From Ifrita kowaldi (taxonomy: Eukaryota; Chordata; Aves; Passeriformes; Cinclosomatidae), in assembly GCA_013398055.1 (NCBI GenBank), contig VZRS01007416.1:196816-260815 (forward strand): 64,000 bases of DNA, written 5' to 3'. Positions 42,401-56,109 of this stretch are shown here, piece after piece. The notes under the pieces are model-generated. The model saw only the letters and a list, made by a program, of their open reading frames with translations, was not told the DNA's origin and did no database searches. Each line of letters starts with the position of its first letter. Position 1 is the first letter of the stretch. Made by a program: the position numbers and the translations under genes.

Positions 42401-45400
42401 TGGTGAAGGCATGAAGAGGGGATTTTGCTGTGTGTACTTGCAGTTCTCTGGATCAGCCAATTTTGGAAATAAAGGACTAACATTCATTTAACATATTTTG
42501 TGGTTAGCTCTTGCCCAGAACCAGTTGATAACACATGGACTCTGAGCTGCTCAGAGAAAGAAAAAAAAGAGAAGAAACTTCCTGTATGGCTCATGTCAGC
42601 AGTAAACATACAGAAGTGGAAAGCAGGTGGACTACAGATACCAAGAGGCAGATTTCAAATCAGTCTCAGGTCCTTTGCACCTATGTCTCCCCTGAACTGG
42701 AGCTATTTCATGTCCAGCCAACTCAGAGCACAGGCAAGGAGGTGGGCTTTGCAGCCACCACCCATGGAAGGATGTGCCCTTGCTGGCTTCAGGAAGGAAT
42801 GAAAGAGTGCAGTGAGCCTGAAGGAGGCCAGACTTTCAGCTGTGCCTTTTATTCACGTCCAGGCTTTCCCCAGTCTTTGCAGATATGGGCCCCCTCATAC
42901 CATCTCTCTGTGATGCTGTCTGGAGGAGGGGACAGGGAAGCAGAGTGAAGGAGAGCGAGAGCAGTGGTAACATAGACCACACAGCCCCAGACTGTCAGGT
43001 CTCCTTTTCTCACCAGCTTTCCTTTCCCTTAGCAGCCTGCTGAACGTTCTTGACAGGTTACTACAGACCTCTGCCACAGCACCTGCACCCCTGAAGCAAA
43101 GGCTGTGTTTGGCCAGGTGGCTCTGGAGGTGAGAGCCGGTGCCTCATCAAAGGGATACGTCAGGAATGCAGAGACACCCAGCACACACAGGGGACGAAGC
43201 CCAGCATCACAGCCAAGAGGCTACAGGGCAGGCTGGGCAGGTGTGTGCAGCCCGTGGGGTCACAGGTGAGGGAGGTGACCACAGCACAGCACTGCTTTGG
43301 TGTGTGATACATGACAAGGAGTGGGACAGGCCCTCATCACACACCTCACATCCAGCCGTGGCTGGCCATCAGCAGGCCTGCAAACACAGCTAGCCAGCCT
43401 TGGAGCATGCACTTTTCTTGACTCCTCAGTCTATTCCAGGCACTCCTTCTGCATCCAGGGGACAAGGGTCACTGCAGTCCTTTCACAGGGTGCCAGTGAA
43501 GCAGTAGGGAAAGAGCCAAGGTAAACTCTTGAAGAAAAGCAAGAGCCACCACAAACACAACCAACTGAGCCCAGCAGGAGCAAGCGTGTGCTCTGTGTTG
43601 TCCCTTTAAACAACACTCAGAGAAGTAGTATTATAAAGCAGTGGCTGCCTCCCAGGAGGCAGGAGTCCTGGCTGCCATGGCCAGCCCTGGCAGTCCCTTT
43701 GCTTTTTGGCTTTGCCTAGGCCACAGGACCTCTATGCTTCTGTTTCCCTGCTGTTACAGCATGTGGCAAAGCAGAGGGACTCCTTCCAAAACCTTTGCCC
43801 TCTTTGAGAGGGCAGCAAAGGACCAACTCAGCTTGGAACTGGCCAGCGAAGGGACAGCAAAATGCCTGTGTCAAGTACAGAGGCTGCCTGCTGAAGCACT
43901 TGGAGCACAGATCCTCAGGAATTAAATCCCCAGGGAAACGGCCAGTGTTGCCCATCTATTTACTTCCAGCCACAGTGCTCTGCCTCCACAGGGTCACTAT
44001 GCTGAGTGGTGAAAGGCAGTACAGGTACAATGTGGGCATCTGTCTTCACATGGTACCTGGACATTATGGACGCAAGCCAAACATCCAAGATACACCTGAG
44101 TCCCATGGCCTGACCCCCTGCCAGTATCTCAGCTCCTACCTCTCAGCCAAGACCCTCCTGCAGCCTGTGGACCCCCATCTGCTGGGGTCTCAGCCCATGC
44201 ACCCTTTTTGCCACAGCACATGCCTTTCATGGGCCTCCCGTGTCTGCCAAGCTGAGCAGCCATGGAGGAGAGACCCTTTCCCCTCTATGTAAGAGAAAAG
44301 GCTTCAGAAAGGCTTCGCAACAGAGAAACCACAGTGGCTCTGTTCTATCCCCTCACAGAGCTGAGATGACCAGCTATTTCAGCTAAGGGGACCCCTTCCC
44401 TGGTTGGCTGGCATCTGTGGATCTCACCTGTAAGTTTTCATTTTTTCCTGTGCATCAATCAAGTGAAACTAATCACAGATGGTTTTTAAAGTACTGGATG
44501 CTTGTCTCACTGGAGACTGTCTCCTTAATTGTGTTGCTGGTTGACAGCCTGCCAGGGCCTCTGCGCCTCGCCCAGAAGTTAATATTTTATCTAGAAGTTC
44601 AAGGGAAGCTTGGTGGAAATTGTGCTAGCCTTGAAATGCCAGAAGTAACTTTTAAATATTTCCTTCCAGACTCTGAAATGTTGCTAGTAGAAATGTATTT
44701 TCTGAAAGGAAATGGCTCCAGACCTAGGCTAACAGCTAGGGAGATTATTCATGGAAATCAGTGCCCTGAGGCTCTGTATCACTTTCATCTGTCTTTCCAA
44801 AACCCCCCACCTTTATGGAGACCAAATGCATCACTCTTCCAGGGAGGTGAAGTGAGAGCAGCTCTCCAGCAGAGGAAAATGTGCTCATCCTGAAAAGGTT
44901 TCTTTGTTCTCATTGCACAGGATCGTTTTTCTACTGTGCAGCAGATTTATGTGAGGAACAGCAGTGGCACAGGGCATAATGACTCCATTTTGTTTAATAA
45001 TTAACTCACATGGTCTCCGGGTGCCGCACGTTCCAGCAGACGCTGCAAGGCAGTCAGGCTGTGCCAGTGAGAGAGCACAGCAGCAGGTGGGCAAAAAGGA
45101 AAAAAAACATTTCTTCTCCTGCTCACTGATGTTGTGCCCTGGCCAGTTCTGTGTTCTTCTTACCTGCACTCTGCTGTCCCAACAGCTCTTAGAACTCTGC
45201 AAGCTCAGAGTATTTTACCGAAACAAGTGACACTGTGGTGATTTTTTTCAGTGGAGAACGTATAGCAACTATTTCAAAGAGCAAAGCCAAGCTACGTAGC
45301 AAGAGTGAATGGAAGCCAAAATCTACCTCACTGCGTTTTCCAGCTGCCATCAAAAAGCTCTCTCTTTCAACCCATCACTGCTTGGTTTGCAAATGGCCAG

Positions 45401-48135
45401 GAAATGCTTCACAGGGAAAAGATACATGCTTCAGGAGAATTTGCTGGAAACTTTTCACCAAAATTTTCTCAAATTTATTGCTGGTTCCTCACAACCAGAT
45501 GATTTCTGGAGAAAAGATGTTTTCAAAGAACTTGTCATCTTGAAATACTGCTGAGGGAATCCCTTTTCTAGGCATCAAAACATTTAGATATTTTTTTAAA
45601 GAAAAAAAATGTCACCACAGAGATACAATACCTAGTTGTTAAAAATCAGAAGGCTGGATTTAGTGAAATGCTTCTAAAAAGACCATTTTAAGGTTACTGA
45701 AATAAAATATTTCAAAAAGGGCTTTCTTTCCCCTAGGAAAATATCAATTCTTTGAAAGGTTAGAGATTTTAACTTTTTCTTCAAATATAAGGTAGACCTC
45801 TTTCCACAACATCTCAAATCTTGGGGAAAAGGGAAATCTATTTCCCACTCAGCTTGACTTTTAGAGAAGCAGAAAACGATAAAGCACAGCGGAATTCAGC
45901 TGGAAAAACCTCAAGAATCTCAACCAGAATCCTTTCCTTAAGTGAAAACAACCCTAAGGTTATCAGAGACACTTGCAGTCAAGGCTGAGGCAGCTGTAGT
46001 TTTAGCAGCACTTCTCTTCCTGAACAAACGCCTGAGATGCCATCAAGTCCACATTGCCTGGGACCTGAATTCTATTCCTATATCTCTGTCTATTTTAAGG
46101 CATATCCCATACATGGTCCTTTCAGCTCCTCACAGTCAGGAATGTGGCTCTTCCTGGAAGCCACCTGCTCAGGGAGACAGCTGGGCTTTTACTGAGGGCT
46201 GAATCTACTCCGCAGCTCCTCCCAGGTGGGTGAAGATGTCCTCCTCGCAGGGTTTCACAACCTCAGCACTCAGGGCAGACCAGCAAATGTGGGAGGGGCT
46301 TTGGTTTACACAATTACGACTTATTACCAGCCCTCAGGCATCAGATCATGGTTCAGGTACAACCTGACACCCCCATCCTCCCCACCTGCCCAACACAAGT
46401 TTCCTTTGCAGGCCTCCTGTGCCCTCTGCACTCATCAGGCCATGAATCCTGCTGATAGCTGGTGCCAGGTGACTGCTGCTCTGTGTCCCGTGGAGGCTGC
46501 CAGCCAAGCTTTGTCACCCTGCCTCTCCAATGCTCTGAAATGACCTTCAAGAGATTGGCTGCAAGGTGAAAGTACACTAGCAGGTTAAAGCTGGTCACTC
46601 AACATCCAGGGATTAGAGCAAATGAGCAAACAAAGCTGGTTTTTCTGCAAGACATCCTTGTCTTGAAGTCAGATCTGCAAGCCCCAAAGCAGAAGCTAAG
46701 AAGAGCCAAGGGCCAAGGTAACCCAAATTCAGGGGACTGGAGGACTCTCGGCTGGGCTGCCTGGGACAAGGATGAGAGCCCATGAGAAGTGGGAGAATAT
46801 TATTCCAGACCATGTCTAACTGGGTACTAAAGTGTGGATGCCAATCAGTGTCCTACCTTCTCTGCTACAGTGAGTCCCAGGGAAATTCTGTATGAGGGCA
46901 TCATCCTTTGTTCAAAGAGGGAGAGAAAAAGTCCACTTTGGTAATGGACAAGTTTCAGAAGAGATCACTGAAAATCCTCCCCTAGCTGAATGTCCTAGTA
47001 ATGTTCTAGTGGTTCCTGAGAGCCCTAATAGATTTTATCTGCCCCATGACTGCTGAATCGTATCATATTCTTTTACTTACCCTCTGAGTGTTTCCAGAAC
47101 AGAGTGGCTGGGGGGATGCACAACTGCACATTGGCACCCCAAAATCATCAGGTGGTTGCTTAATTCCTTCAGAGTGATCTGGGAAGAGGAAAGTGTGGAG
47201 GATCTCAACAGACCTCAACTCCCTGCTTTTTTGCTTAGCACCACAACGTGCCTCCTGCAATGCCAGGTCTGTAAAGGTGGTGCCCAAGCTCAGGGCATAG
47301 TGAGGAATTATAGCTAAAGTTCTCCCTCTTCAGTCCTTGAACATGCAAAGGGTGGCTCCACAATTCCTCCCAGGGCCATCCGGCTCAATGATGTGTGACT
47401 AACACTTTCATTGACCAAAGACCAACCACTTCCCTCATGTGACCTTACATAACTGTTCATCTATTCCGTTAATGAATGGAGCTTGAGAAAATTTCCATTG
47501 CCTAAGGCCCTGAGGGGAAAATGCATGAGCGCCGTCTCCACCTTTTGTGTGCCGATGTGGGATTTTCCTATGGATTAACTGAGTACAGTTGTATTATTTT
47601 TTGGTTGCTGTCATTGGTGACTGAAATGGTAAGCTAACAGTCGGGTGCCATGGGGGTGGGGAGAAAAAAAAAAAAGGAGTCTCTGCCTGAGCCAGAGGAA
47701 ACAGGAGACTCCCCCTGCCAGGAGGAGCAACAGGGACGTCACTGCATCACCAGTGTGGTCAGGGACTGCAACTATTCCCAGGCAAAAGCTGCTGTGTTTA
47801 CTCAGCCCTGAGCAGAGCCAAACACCTCCCAGCTTCTCCTCACTCCCTCCACAGATCCAGCAGTGCCAGCCTGCTGGTGTCTGGGGGGCCAGACCCAGTG
47901 CTGGGGCTGGCAAACTCTTCTGTCTGGCCTGCCATGGTCAGGATGGAGCAGTCTGATGCTGGGCAGCAGCAGAGAGGGGTGATATGTACCTTTTGGGTAT
48001 ATTGGCATGTCAGAGGTACACACCCCAGCATTTCCAGCAGGTAGGAACTGGAGGGAAGATGAGAATACCCCAGTATTTCTGAAAGCCCCTACCAATGCTT
48101 CAGATTTTCCCATTTTTACCACTTCACTTGGTGCT
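39490..48135. other. Intergenic sequence without recognised genes
   Basis: No exon, RNA gene or repeat family recognised on either strand. The longest frames (42535-42948, 43795-44292, 44417-44893 on +) are domain-free and have background composition. Confidence 0.6.
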
Positions 48136-48141
48136 GCCTAG

Positions 48142-48160
48142 GATAGAAATTATTTCTATC
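48142..48160. repeat. Perfect 19-base palindrome
   Basis: GATAGAAAT, a single T, then ATTTCTATC: 9-base arms that are exact reverse complements. A/T-rich. The arms contain GATA words facing outward. Confidence 0.85.
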
Positions 48161-49839
48161 ATAAAAGTCCTTCTACCACTGAAAGACTGGGGAGGGGAGA
48201 GTTCAACCTCTCCCCAAGCAATGTCATGCAAAGGTGCTTGCAAGTGCTAGAGACACATGATTTTCAAAAATAGGATAAATGTTGTTCTCTGAGGATGTAC
48301 TTTGGAACCTAGGAACATTTTGGATGTGCAATGTGGGCTCCCCATGGTGTGGGCTACAAATCTCATTGTTTAGGAATGTTGCTGAAGCAAAGAAGATAAC
48401 TGGGTTGAACGGGACATGACTGGACTACGATGATGGATGGAAGTGGCAGCACGGAAATAATGGAGGATGCTCCTTCTTCAATTTATGGGGAGAAAACGCA
48501 AATGTTACTCACACTTCTGTAATGCCTGGTCCATGCGCAATTATGAGTAAATATTTAACTGCAGAAAGAACATTCCCTTCCAGAGACTGAAGCAGCCAAG
48601 TTAATCAGTTCCAGACTATACTCAAGTCATGGGTGTCAAGAGGACAATACAAGTTCAAAAACCTTGAGGATGTTCAAAGTCTGATATTACACCGCAGCAG
48701 CTGCCATGTCTTCCCTGGGATGCTAAAAAGGAGGATATTTTCACCTGCTGAGAAAGCAGGATGATGAACTCTCTCCAAGACATGCTTCATTGGGAGTGGG
48801 AAGGGCTGGAGGTGTGGCAAACAGGAGTTTGACGATCCTCTTGTTGCATCCAGATGGTCCTTCAGAAACTTGGGAGATGAGGCTGCTGCAGCAGCTGGAC
48901 TGGGAAAGCCCTCAGGCAGGTCTGGAGACATTCCCTGCCCTGGCAGCCCACAGGATGTTCACCATCAGGGTTGGTGACAGAAGCTGCCACTGGTAGGAGT
49001 TCTCAGGCTTTGGAAAGTGTTCAGTTTCTGCCAGACCCTCCTCTTACACAACATATTTCCAGTTGTTCCTTTATCCAAGTATAGTTTGTCCTCATCTGTC
49101 AGCCCCTTACAAAGCCAGTCTGTTCCCTTCAGAGATTATGCAGAGAAGGTTGTTAGTAATCATGTCTCTAATAAAACAAGTTCCTACAGACCTGATGTAG
49201 TTCATATTTTCATATACTGTCTGTAGGGCTTGTGCTGCACTCCTGGAGCATTGGGAAAAGGCTTGGCTTTCAGGACACTTTCTCCCACCAGTATGAATGG
49301 CTGAGCAGTTGATGAGCTGGGATCTTGGCTGCTCTTGGCTGCTCATTCACCTCTGACTTCTGCTGCTGCTTTGGAGTAGAGTCATCTCTCTGTAGACAAA
49401 AAAAAAACCACTCCAAGAATATGTTTGGCTTTAGGCCCATCTCTCCTCTGATGTCTTCCCCACAAAACCCCTTGAGGTTCAAGGCACATATTTCCAGTTC
49501 CCTGCACCAGACACTATTCTCTAGAGCTCACTTTGCTTTACAGGGCCTCATTTAAAGTTGGGAGGAGAAAGGAGGGAAGTGATTCCGTGTCCTAGTCCAT
49601 TTGGATGACTGAACATCTCAAGTGCTTCAGCCAAAGCACTCAACATTTGTTATTTGGGGTGCTTTTTTGTTAACAGATAAGAGCTAAGTATTTTATCATG
49701 AAATTGAACTCTCTGTGTATTATTCAAAGCTCAACTCCTCCTAGAGAAATGACAAATCAGAATAATGGTAAACTGAATTCTGGCTACAAAATAAAAAAGC
49801 AAAAGTCTGTGCTGCTATTTTTCACTTTGGATTTAAATC

Positions 49840-50010
49840 CTCTGGACTGAACAGCCCTCACCAGGCACTGTGTAAAGTTTTTTCCTAAAATAAGATGACA
49901 GGGGTCAGGGGCCCAAGCTAAGCTGATTAGCACAGCTAAAGCTGTATCACATTGCTACAGTGGGTCATATGATTGATCACTGGGATAAATATTTAGGAAG
50001 CTTCCCAAGG
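49840..50010. promoter_or_regulatory. Possible regulatory element
   Basis: Contains GCTGATTAGCACAGC, GGGTCATATGATTGATCAC and GGGATAAATATTTAGG in a non-repetitive stretch. This resembles other A/T-motif clusters in the region. Weak inference. Confidence 0.2.
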
Positions 50011-51927
50011 GAAGGGGAATAGATGGGACTGACCATAGAAACCAAGCAAAATGGGCAACTGGATTGTACCTAACAGCAGGTCTGATACCATTCACCTGTC
50101 ATAATACAGATTAAAGAAGCAGGGATAGCTTTACGAGGGGCATTACCTCTCCCATCAGCTTCCCCTTTGAAAATGTGTTCTGCTCCACAGGACTCTGGGT
50201 CACCTTCACTGAGAGGCAGCTTTTTCAGCAGGCAGGACAGAGAGATGTCACTCTGCAAGCACATGCCCCCCATCCTGCCAGGCTTTGCTGGCTCAGGTCA
50301 GTCCTGCTCCCCTTTCCCCACAGCCAGGGACAGCACAGTGCCCACTGCGGAAGGGCAGCATGCTCATCAGCACATCAAATGGCCTTTCCATGGGCTTTGA
50401 CTTTCCTGTAGGCAGCAAGGGACCCTCCATGAAGGGCAGGTGGGCCAGGAAGTTTTAAAAGGGTTCCTTGGGGCCCCCAAACCATGACAGTATGTGAACA
50501 GCTTGTGGGGGGGGAGTGGTACTCAGCTCGACTCAGCCCCCATGTCCTCCTCAGGGCCAGGTTGTACCCCTTGTTCTGCTGGACCTCTGTTAGGAGGGTG
50601 CTGACTGGCCTCAGGGACTCTGCCCCTGTTCAGCAGGGACCAGAGAGGCCTCTGGGCCCCCCATAAATGATGGGCAACATTCTGGGCTGAGCCCAGGCCT
50701 TTGTAAGCACAGCCAGGGTCTGACTCAGCTATCAACCCACTCACCATGAGGCACTCAGAGCCCTGACATGAAGGGTTTCCTGAGCTCCCTCCGTAACTCA
50801 CAGCAACCAAAATGGTCACTGGGAGGGCTGAAAGGCAGGAGGGAGGGAGGCACTGCCCCAGTGACCACCCTGGGGCCCTGCTGCAGCCCCCAGGAAAGCT
50901 CCCTCGTCCTGCTGAGACCTGGGTGCCTGAAAGGCACAGGAGCAAAGGTGAGGCCTGGGAATTTAGAAGGATAAACACAAAGACAAGGAGGCTGTGAGCG
51001 ATGGAAAGTGAGCACACAGCCATCCTGGGGAACCTGTATTATTAAACAGGTGTGAATGCCAGCTGCCCTGGAGGAGATGGAGGGGGTCTGTTTTCCACTC
51101 ATGTAGTGCTTTTACAAAAACTTTCCCCCATCAAACTTGAAAAAAAGAAGCTGCTAGAAGTTAATCTTCTCCTCTAACCCCAGTTTCACCAGCTCTCATT
51201 TCTTCGCTGTTTGCCCTTCCTGCCTTGCTGCAGACCAAGGTTGTTTGCCAGAAAATAAGACAAAGGCTTTTTGCTGCCAGAATCTGCCCTTCCAACAACA
51301 AGGAATAGCAGTAAGTGAGCAAGTAGGAACACACAGAGCTGTACAGAGAGCAGAAGAGAATAGCTCCTATTATTTTGGTAAGTTGCTGTTGACTTTGAGG
51401 CAGGACTCTCAGGGAAAGGTAACAGCTGGTGTTAGACAAATGATACAGCTAGAAAAAACAGAAGAGCTTTTAGACACACAACTCCTTCTTCTGAGCTGAA
51501 GCAAAAGGCTGTAAACGTCAGCCTAAGCACAGATTGGGAAACTTTCCTCTAAGTGTCTCTGCAGAAAAAGGAGGCTTCACACAGGGTAAGAACTTGCCTT
51601 TCTTCAGGGAGCAAAATGGACATGTGACTGGATCCTTAATCCCAGGTCTTTTGCAATAACATGGTGCTTCCCCACCTGTAGAAACCACTGCTGTTGCTGA
51701 ATCCACCAAACAAAACCTGTTATGCTACTGCCATAGCACCCCCAGTACTCGTGAAGCATTGGCAGATGCTCTGCCCCGCTGCCTCACTGCACACCAGCAG
51801 TTTGCAAGTGCCACTCAGACACAGACTGGTGGTGTTGAGCTGTGATTTACACTGGCCCCAGAGATTTCAGGTGAGCTTATGCAACTGCTGAATTCAGTCT
51901 TTGGTGCAAACATTCATTGTATTTTAC
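50010..51927. other. Intergenic sequence without recognised genes
   Basis: The minus-strand frame 51023-50523 (166 codons) opens with a hydrophobic, signal-like stretch but then becomes Gly/Pro/Ser-rich without any domain. I do not call it a gene. Confidence 0.55.
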
Positions 51928-51953
51928 AAAAAAAAAAAGAAAAAAAAGAAAGA
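51928..51953. repeat. A-rich simple tract
   Basis: A runs interrupted by single G residues, ending AAAGAAAGAG. Low complexity. Confidence 0.8.
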
Positions 51954-52729
51954 GCAACTCATAGGGAGAAGCACCAGGGTTGAGCAGAGCTCAGGGACTG
52001 CACCAGCACTAGAAGAAGCAGGTGAATTAGAGCAGGCACAGCATGAAAACGCTTTTGAGCTGAGACATGGTGGTCAGTGAAGCAAACTATGCTCTGCCAG
52101 GTTGCAGGGTCAAGCAGCAGTAGTCTATTGACTAATGACGTCAAAATGGCCAAAGGACTGGTCTCGGGTGCAGCAGACAGTCCTGGGATCTGTAGGTCCG
52201 CTTGATTTGAACTGCAGAGCCATTTGTCCTTGGGCACGTGCCTTGGCTTTGACATAGCACAGTGGGGTTCACACAGGAGACTGCACTCAAATATAGTCAC
52301 GTTGAGTGTCACAGGAGAAACCCACCAGCCTATGGGTGGCAAACTGTCCCTGGGACTGGTGCTCAGCCACGCAATTTCCTATTGCACAGCATGGACATTT
52401 TCTGACTTGCTGTCTCAGACCCGCCTCAGCTGCTGCCTTCCCTCTGTCATGAAACTCTAGAGGTGCTTCTCCTGCACCAACACTATTTTGTTCAGAAGGG
52501 AAAAAGCTAGAGCTGATCCACCCTGCTGTCAACAAGCAGGTGTCTCAGATAGTAACAAAAGAACCAGCATCAATAATGGAGAGGGGAGAGAGAGATGGAG
52601 GTGCAATGAAGTGGAGAGAGGGAAGCCAATCAACCTAATGAAATAAGGTACAAGGTTAGTGAAGGGCTATTTATAGACTCCAACTGGTTCAGCCTCGTGC
52701 ACTTACAGGCTGGTTCAAACTGGCTTCTT

Positions 52730-52975
52730 AACAGCAGTAATAATCATTACCGAAGAGAAACAGAAAAAAAAAGTGAAAGCTTGGAAAATTCACTGCCGGA
52801 GGTAAAGCTTTAGAGCTGGGTCTGGCTGGAGTCAGAAGTAACTGCATTACTGAGAGATTGAAAGGTTAATAGGAAACCAGCTGACACTGAAAGGGAACAA
52901 TTAGAGAGGTTAAGGGGCTTAATATTAGATTAATGGTTGCCTGGAGGAGCAAAAGCAGAGATTTCAGGAAAATGG
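52730..52975. promoter_or_regulatory. Possible conserved non-coding element
   Basis: A/T-motif-dense stretch with AGTAATAATCATTACCG, a GGTTAATAGG word and CTTAATATTAGATTAATGG. No coding frame and no repeat family recognised. Weak inference. Confidence 0.25.
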
Positions 52976-54613
52976 AAGAATGGTTTGCAAAAAGCTGTTT
53001 TTTTCATGGATGAAGAGCCCTAGGTCTGCTCATTCCACTCCCTGGATAAACTGGAAGAAGGTGCCTCTGCTGTTTCTTGCCTGTCTTGCTCAGTCTCCTG
53101 TTTTCATCTTTCTTCCTCTTCTTCTATCTGTCTCTTTAAGTCTGTTTGTGTTTGTTCTCCCCAGCGTAAGCACTGTCTGTGTGGTCTTATCACAGTGTTG
53201 TGTTCCTCCTCCGTCCTCCCACTGTCTCCATAGTAAAATGATGCTTGGTATTCCCATGGCCCTTCATTCCTCTCCAGTGTGCTGCTCTCCAGAGGCAGAG
53301 GTGGTGGGACACTTTTATCTGCATTGCCTGTAACCAGGACTCAAACCTTCATAAGAGAAAAAAAAAAAAGGGTTGACAAAGATCAGATGACATATGTTCT
53401 CCCCAGCATATTCTCTACACCTAGATGGACAATAATGACTCTGGTGAGGTCCCTGACTACATAAGACAAGCTGTTCTCCCTTCCTCCACACTGTGAGATG
53501 AGTAGCAAAGGATTTGGGATGGACTCTGCATCTGTTCAGTGCAGACTCCCCAGCCCTAACGTGTCCTGTCCCATTTCCCCATGGCCACTGCAGGAACACA
53601 GTCAGTTCCCTGGCAGTCCCTGTACCTCAGTGCCACGAGAGCTTTGTCACCTACACCACCAGCTGCTGCTCAGGACCATGCTGGGAGCCCTGAACTGCTC
53701 CCTGCACCAGCTCAAGGGACTCCTGAGACCCAGGGAGAGATTCTTCCCTCCCGCACTTTTGGTGGCTGCTGCACGCAAGGACCTTCCCAAATGCATGTGC
53801 TCCTCCCACAGGATAGGGAGAACTTTCTCCAAGTGCCTGGCCTTGATGGCTGCTTCTGTAGTCAAACAAGTGCAAGCTGGCTGGATCCATTTTTATCTTA
53901 CACTGCTTCCCACAGCACAGCCTTCCCTTCAAAAACCTCTGCTGCAAGATTAGAAAGCAATGCTCTCAGCACTTCCTTCTAGGGCTATAAAAGCCAGGCT
54001 GGCACTCCAACACTTTGCAGGCATCCAACAGAAAAGTTTCCTCATTTGTGATAATGAGAGAAAATGTCCCAGCCTAGAGAAGTTATGGTCATTCATGAAA
54101 TACTAGCCCCAAAGACTTGAAAAGCAGTGTTCTGGCTTAATGCAAACCTCTGAAGGTCTGGAGGACCTTGGGGTCTGGAGGAGAAAAGACCAAGGAACCT
54201 CTGGCTGGCATCAGAAGGCAACTCAAGTTGTTTGCTTCTTCTATCCACAACAGCTGAGCACTGACTTCTTCTTACCAGCTGGGACACTGCTAATAAACAG
54301 AAAGACCAGAAAGATGGCCAGAGAAGCATTCACTGGATATATTAAGCCTCAGGTCTCTCTTTTAAGAAGCCTCATCTGCTTAAAAGAAATGAGCCTGAAG
54401 GGACAGGTTCTCCCTGTCACCTTCCCATTCTGCACAGGAGCACTTCCCAGATCTAAAATAAACCTCCCCTATAAGCCTGGCCAGCCACATCCCTGGAGCT
54501 CAATGTCTGCTTCAAAAGATCTGATATACTCTGAGTGCTAGCCTCTGCCAGAGCCTCGGGGTGCCCCTCACCTGCAGCCTGAAATGCCCCAGAGTTCAAA
54601 GCACATTTCAGCT

Positions 54614-54700
54614 AAGGATCTTGAAGTGCTGTACAAACAGCCATTAATCCTCAAACCATCCCTGGGAGCCAGGCCTGTAATTATTTAGCTCACCATTTAT
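54614..54700 (+). repeat. MIR-like SINE relic
   Basis: GGATCTTGAAGTGCTGTACAA, then ACAGCCATTAATCCTCAAACC and CCCTGGGAGCCAGGC, recall the ancient amniote SINE/MIR words (ggatct-aaagcgctttacaaac ... taatcctcacaac ... ccctgtgaggtaggc). A weaker possible tail (ACAGCCAACAAGTGGCAAAA) lies near 54927-54946. Confidence 0.5.
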
Positions 54701-56108
54701 CTCTGGAACTCTCTGTGCCCGTTCCCCCAGCCTGGGGATGAAGAGAGGTGAAACAATACCTACCATTTCATAACAAACTGCAAATTAAATCGACTGCAGC
54801 TCAGCCGTTAAGGGAAATGTTACCTTTTCCATAATCACCTCCTGCAGGCAAGTGCAACAGCTATTCTTTAACAGCTAGGTAAACTTTGACAAAAAAACAA
54901 TTTAAGTGACAAGCTCTGAGTGAAACAGCCAACAAGTGGCAAAAGATTTCCAGGATCAGAAATCAGGAATCCTACCTCTAGGTTTCTTGATTTATCAACT
55001 GAATTGTCTTTGCTCCACCCCTTGCCCCCTTAAAGATGACCACCAAAGTAAAAGAAATGTTGCCTATGCCCTTTATGTGACTTTGTAATAGATTAAGGAG
55101 CCTGTAGGATTTCAGTCCAATGGAAAAAGATTAAGTGTTTTTCCACTTGTTTTCTTACATTAGAAATGCAGGTCTTTTGGAGCCTAGAAGTCTCCAGTCT
55201 GTCTAGATCGTGACAAAACTAGGACCAAACAAAGACAAGAGGGCAAGAACGGGGTGGAGAAGAGGAGAGGGGAGAGAAGATCGAGCCAAACTCACAACGT
55301 GCTGTTTGCAAGCAACAACTGCATAAACACAGTGACAAAATGACGCACAAAATATCAGCAAGAAATTACGTGCTATTCAAGAGTTGATTTTCCCGCAGCT
55401 CCAGCCAGGGTGTGAGAATCCACAGAGGTCAAACTCTGAGTATCCCAGGAGATCTGCAGAGGAAGAAGAAGAAAAAAGAAAGAGATCCTCATAGTGGTTT
55501 TTTCTTCTCAAACAGAAGCTGTAAGCGGCCTGAGATCTCAAATAAGACAGACCCAACATACAGTCATGAGGAGAACCAGGTAACAAAAGCAGAGCAATGG
55601 CTGTCCTTTCTCTGCCCCCTGTGTTGGCCAGATTCATGCAGAGAAATCCCTGGAGAGGAGAGGTTGAAAGGAAGGAGCATGGGGATGGGTGGAGTAAACC
55701 AGCAAAACAAAAGGCAATTACAAAGTGAAGCGGAGATGAAGAAAGCGACAGAAGGACAGGGCTGGAGCAAATGTCAGCACACAGAGGAAATGGTCCCTCT
55801 TCAGTCCAAAAAGCAGAAAGGTCACTCAGTTGGTGACAAAGCTGTCCCTTCTCTGCCCTCTTCCTACCGTTCCCTCCCCTACCTGTTGCAGGGAGGCAGC
55901 AGGACCCCTGCTCTGGTCTAAGCCCAGAAGGCAGAAAAGAAATAATTCAGTCCGTTCCAGCTGTACCTGTTTAAACTACCTCTGTGGCTGGGAGGTTTAA
56001 TTAGAGCTAGTCTATAATATGCAGGCTTTGCACTGCTTTAATAGCCTGGGATCAAAACCTGTTTGACCAGAGGATGGAGGGAAGGGCAGTGAGGGGTGGG
56101 AGGGGGAG

Positions 56109-56109
56109 N
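56109..56109. other. Unresolved base (N)
   Basis: A single N inside a G/A-rich tract (about 56073-56110). It marks an assembly or base-calling ambiguity. Confidence 0.98.

Noticed and set aside
43795..44292. 165-codon + strand frame, and neighbouring 44417-44893
   Set aside because: No recognisable motif, no conserved cysteine pattern and no initiation or splice support.
49323..49342. Tandem TCTTGGCTGC repeat (two copies)
   Set aside because: Two short copies only, in ordinary sequence; likely chance or slippage.
50523..51023. 166-codon minus-strand frame with a signal-peptide-like start
   Set aside because: Only the first 30 or so residues look organised; the rest has no domain and noncoding-type composition.
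55412..55921. 169-codon + strand frame
   Set aside because: Lys/Gln-rich because of purine-rich DNA, including the A/G tract near 55460-55480; no domain or gene structure.
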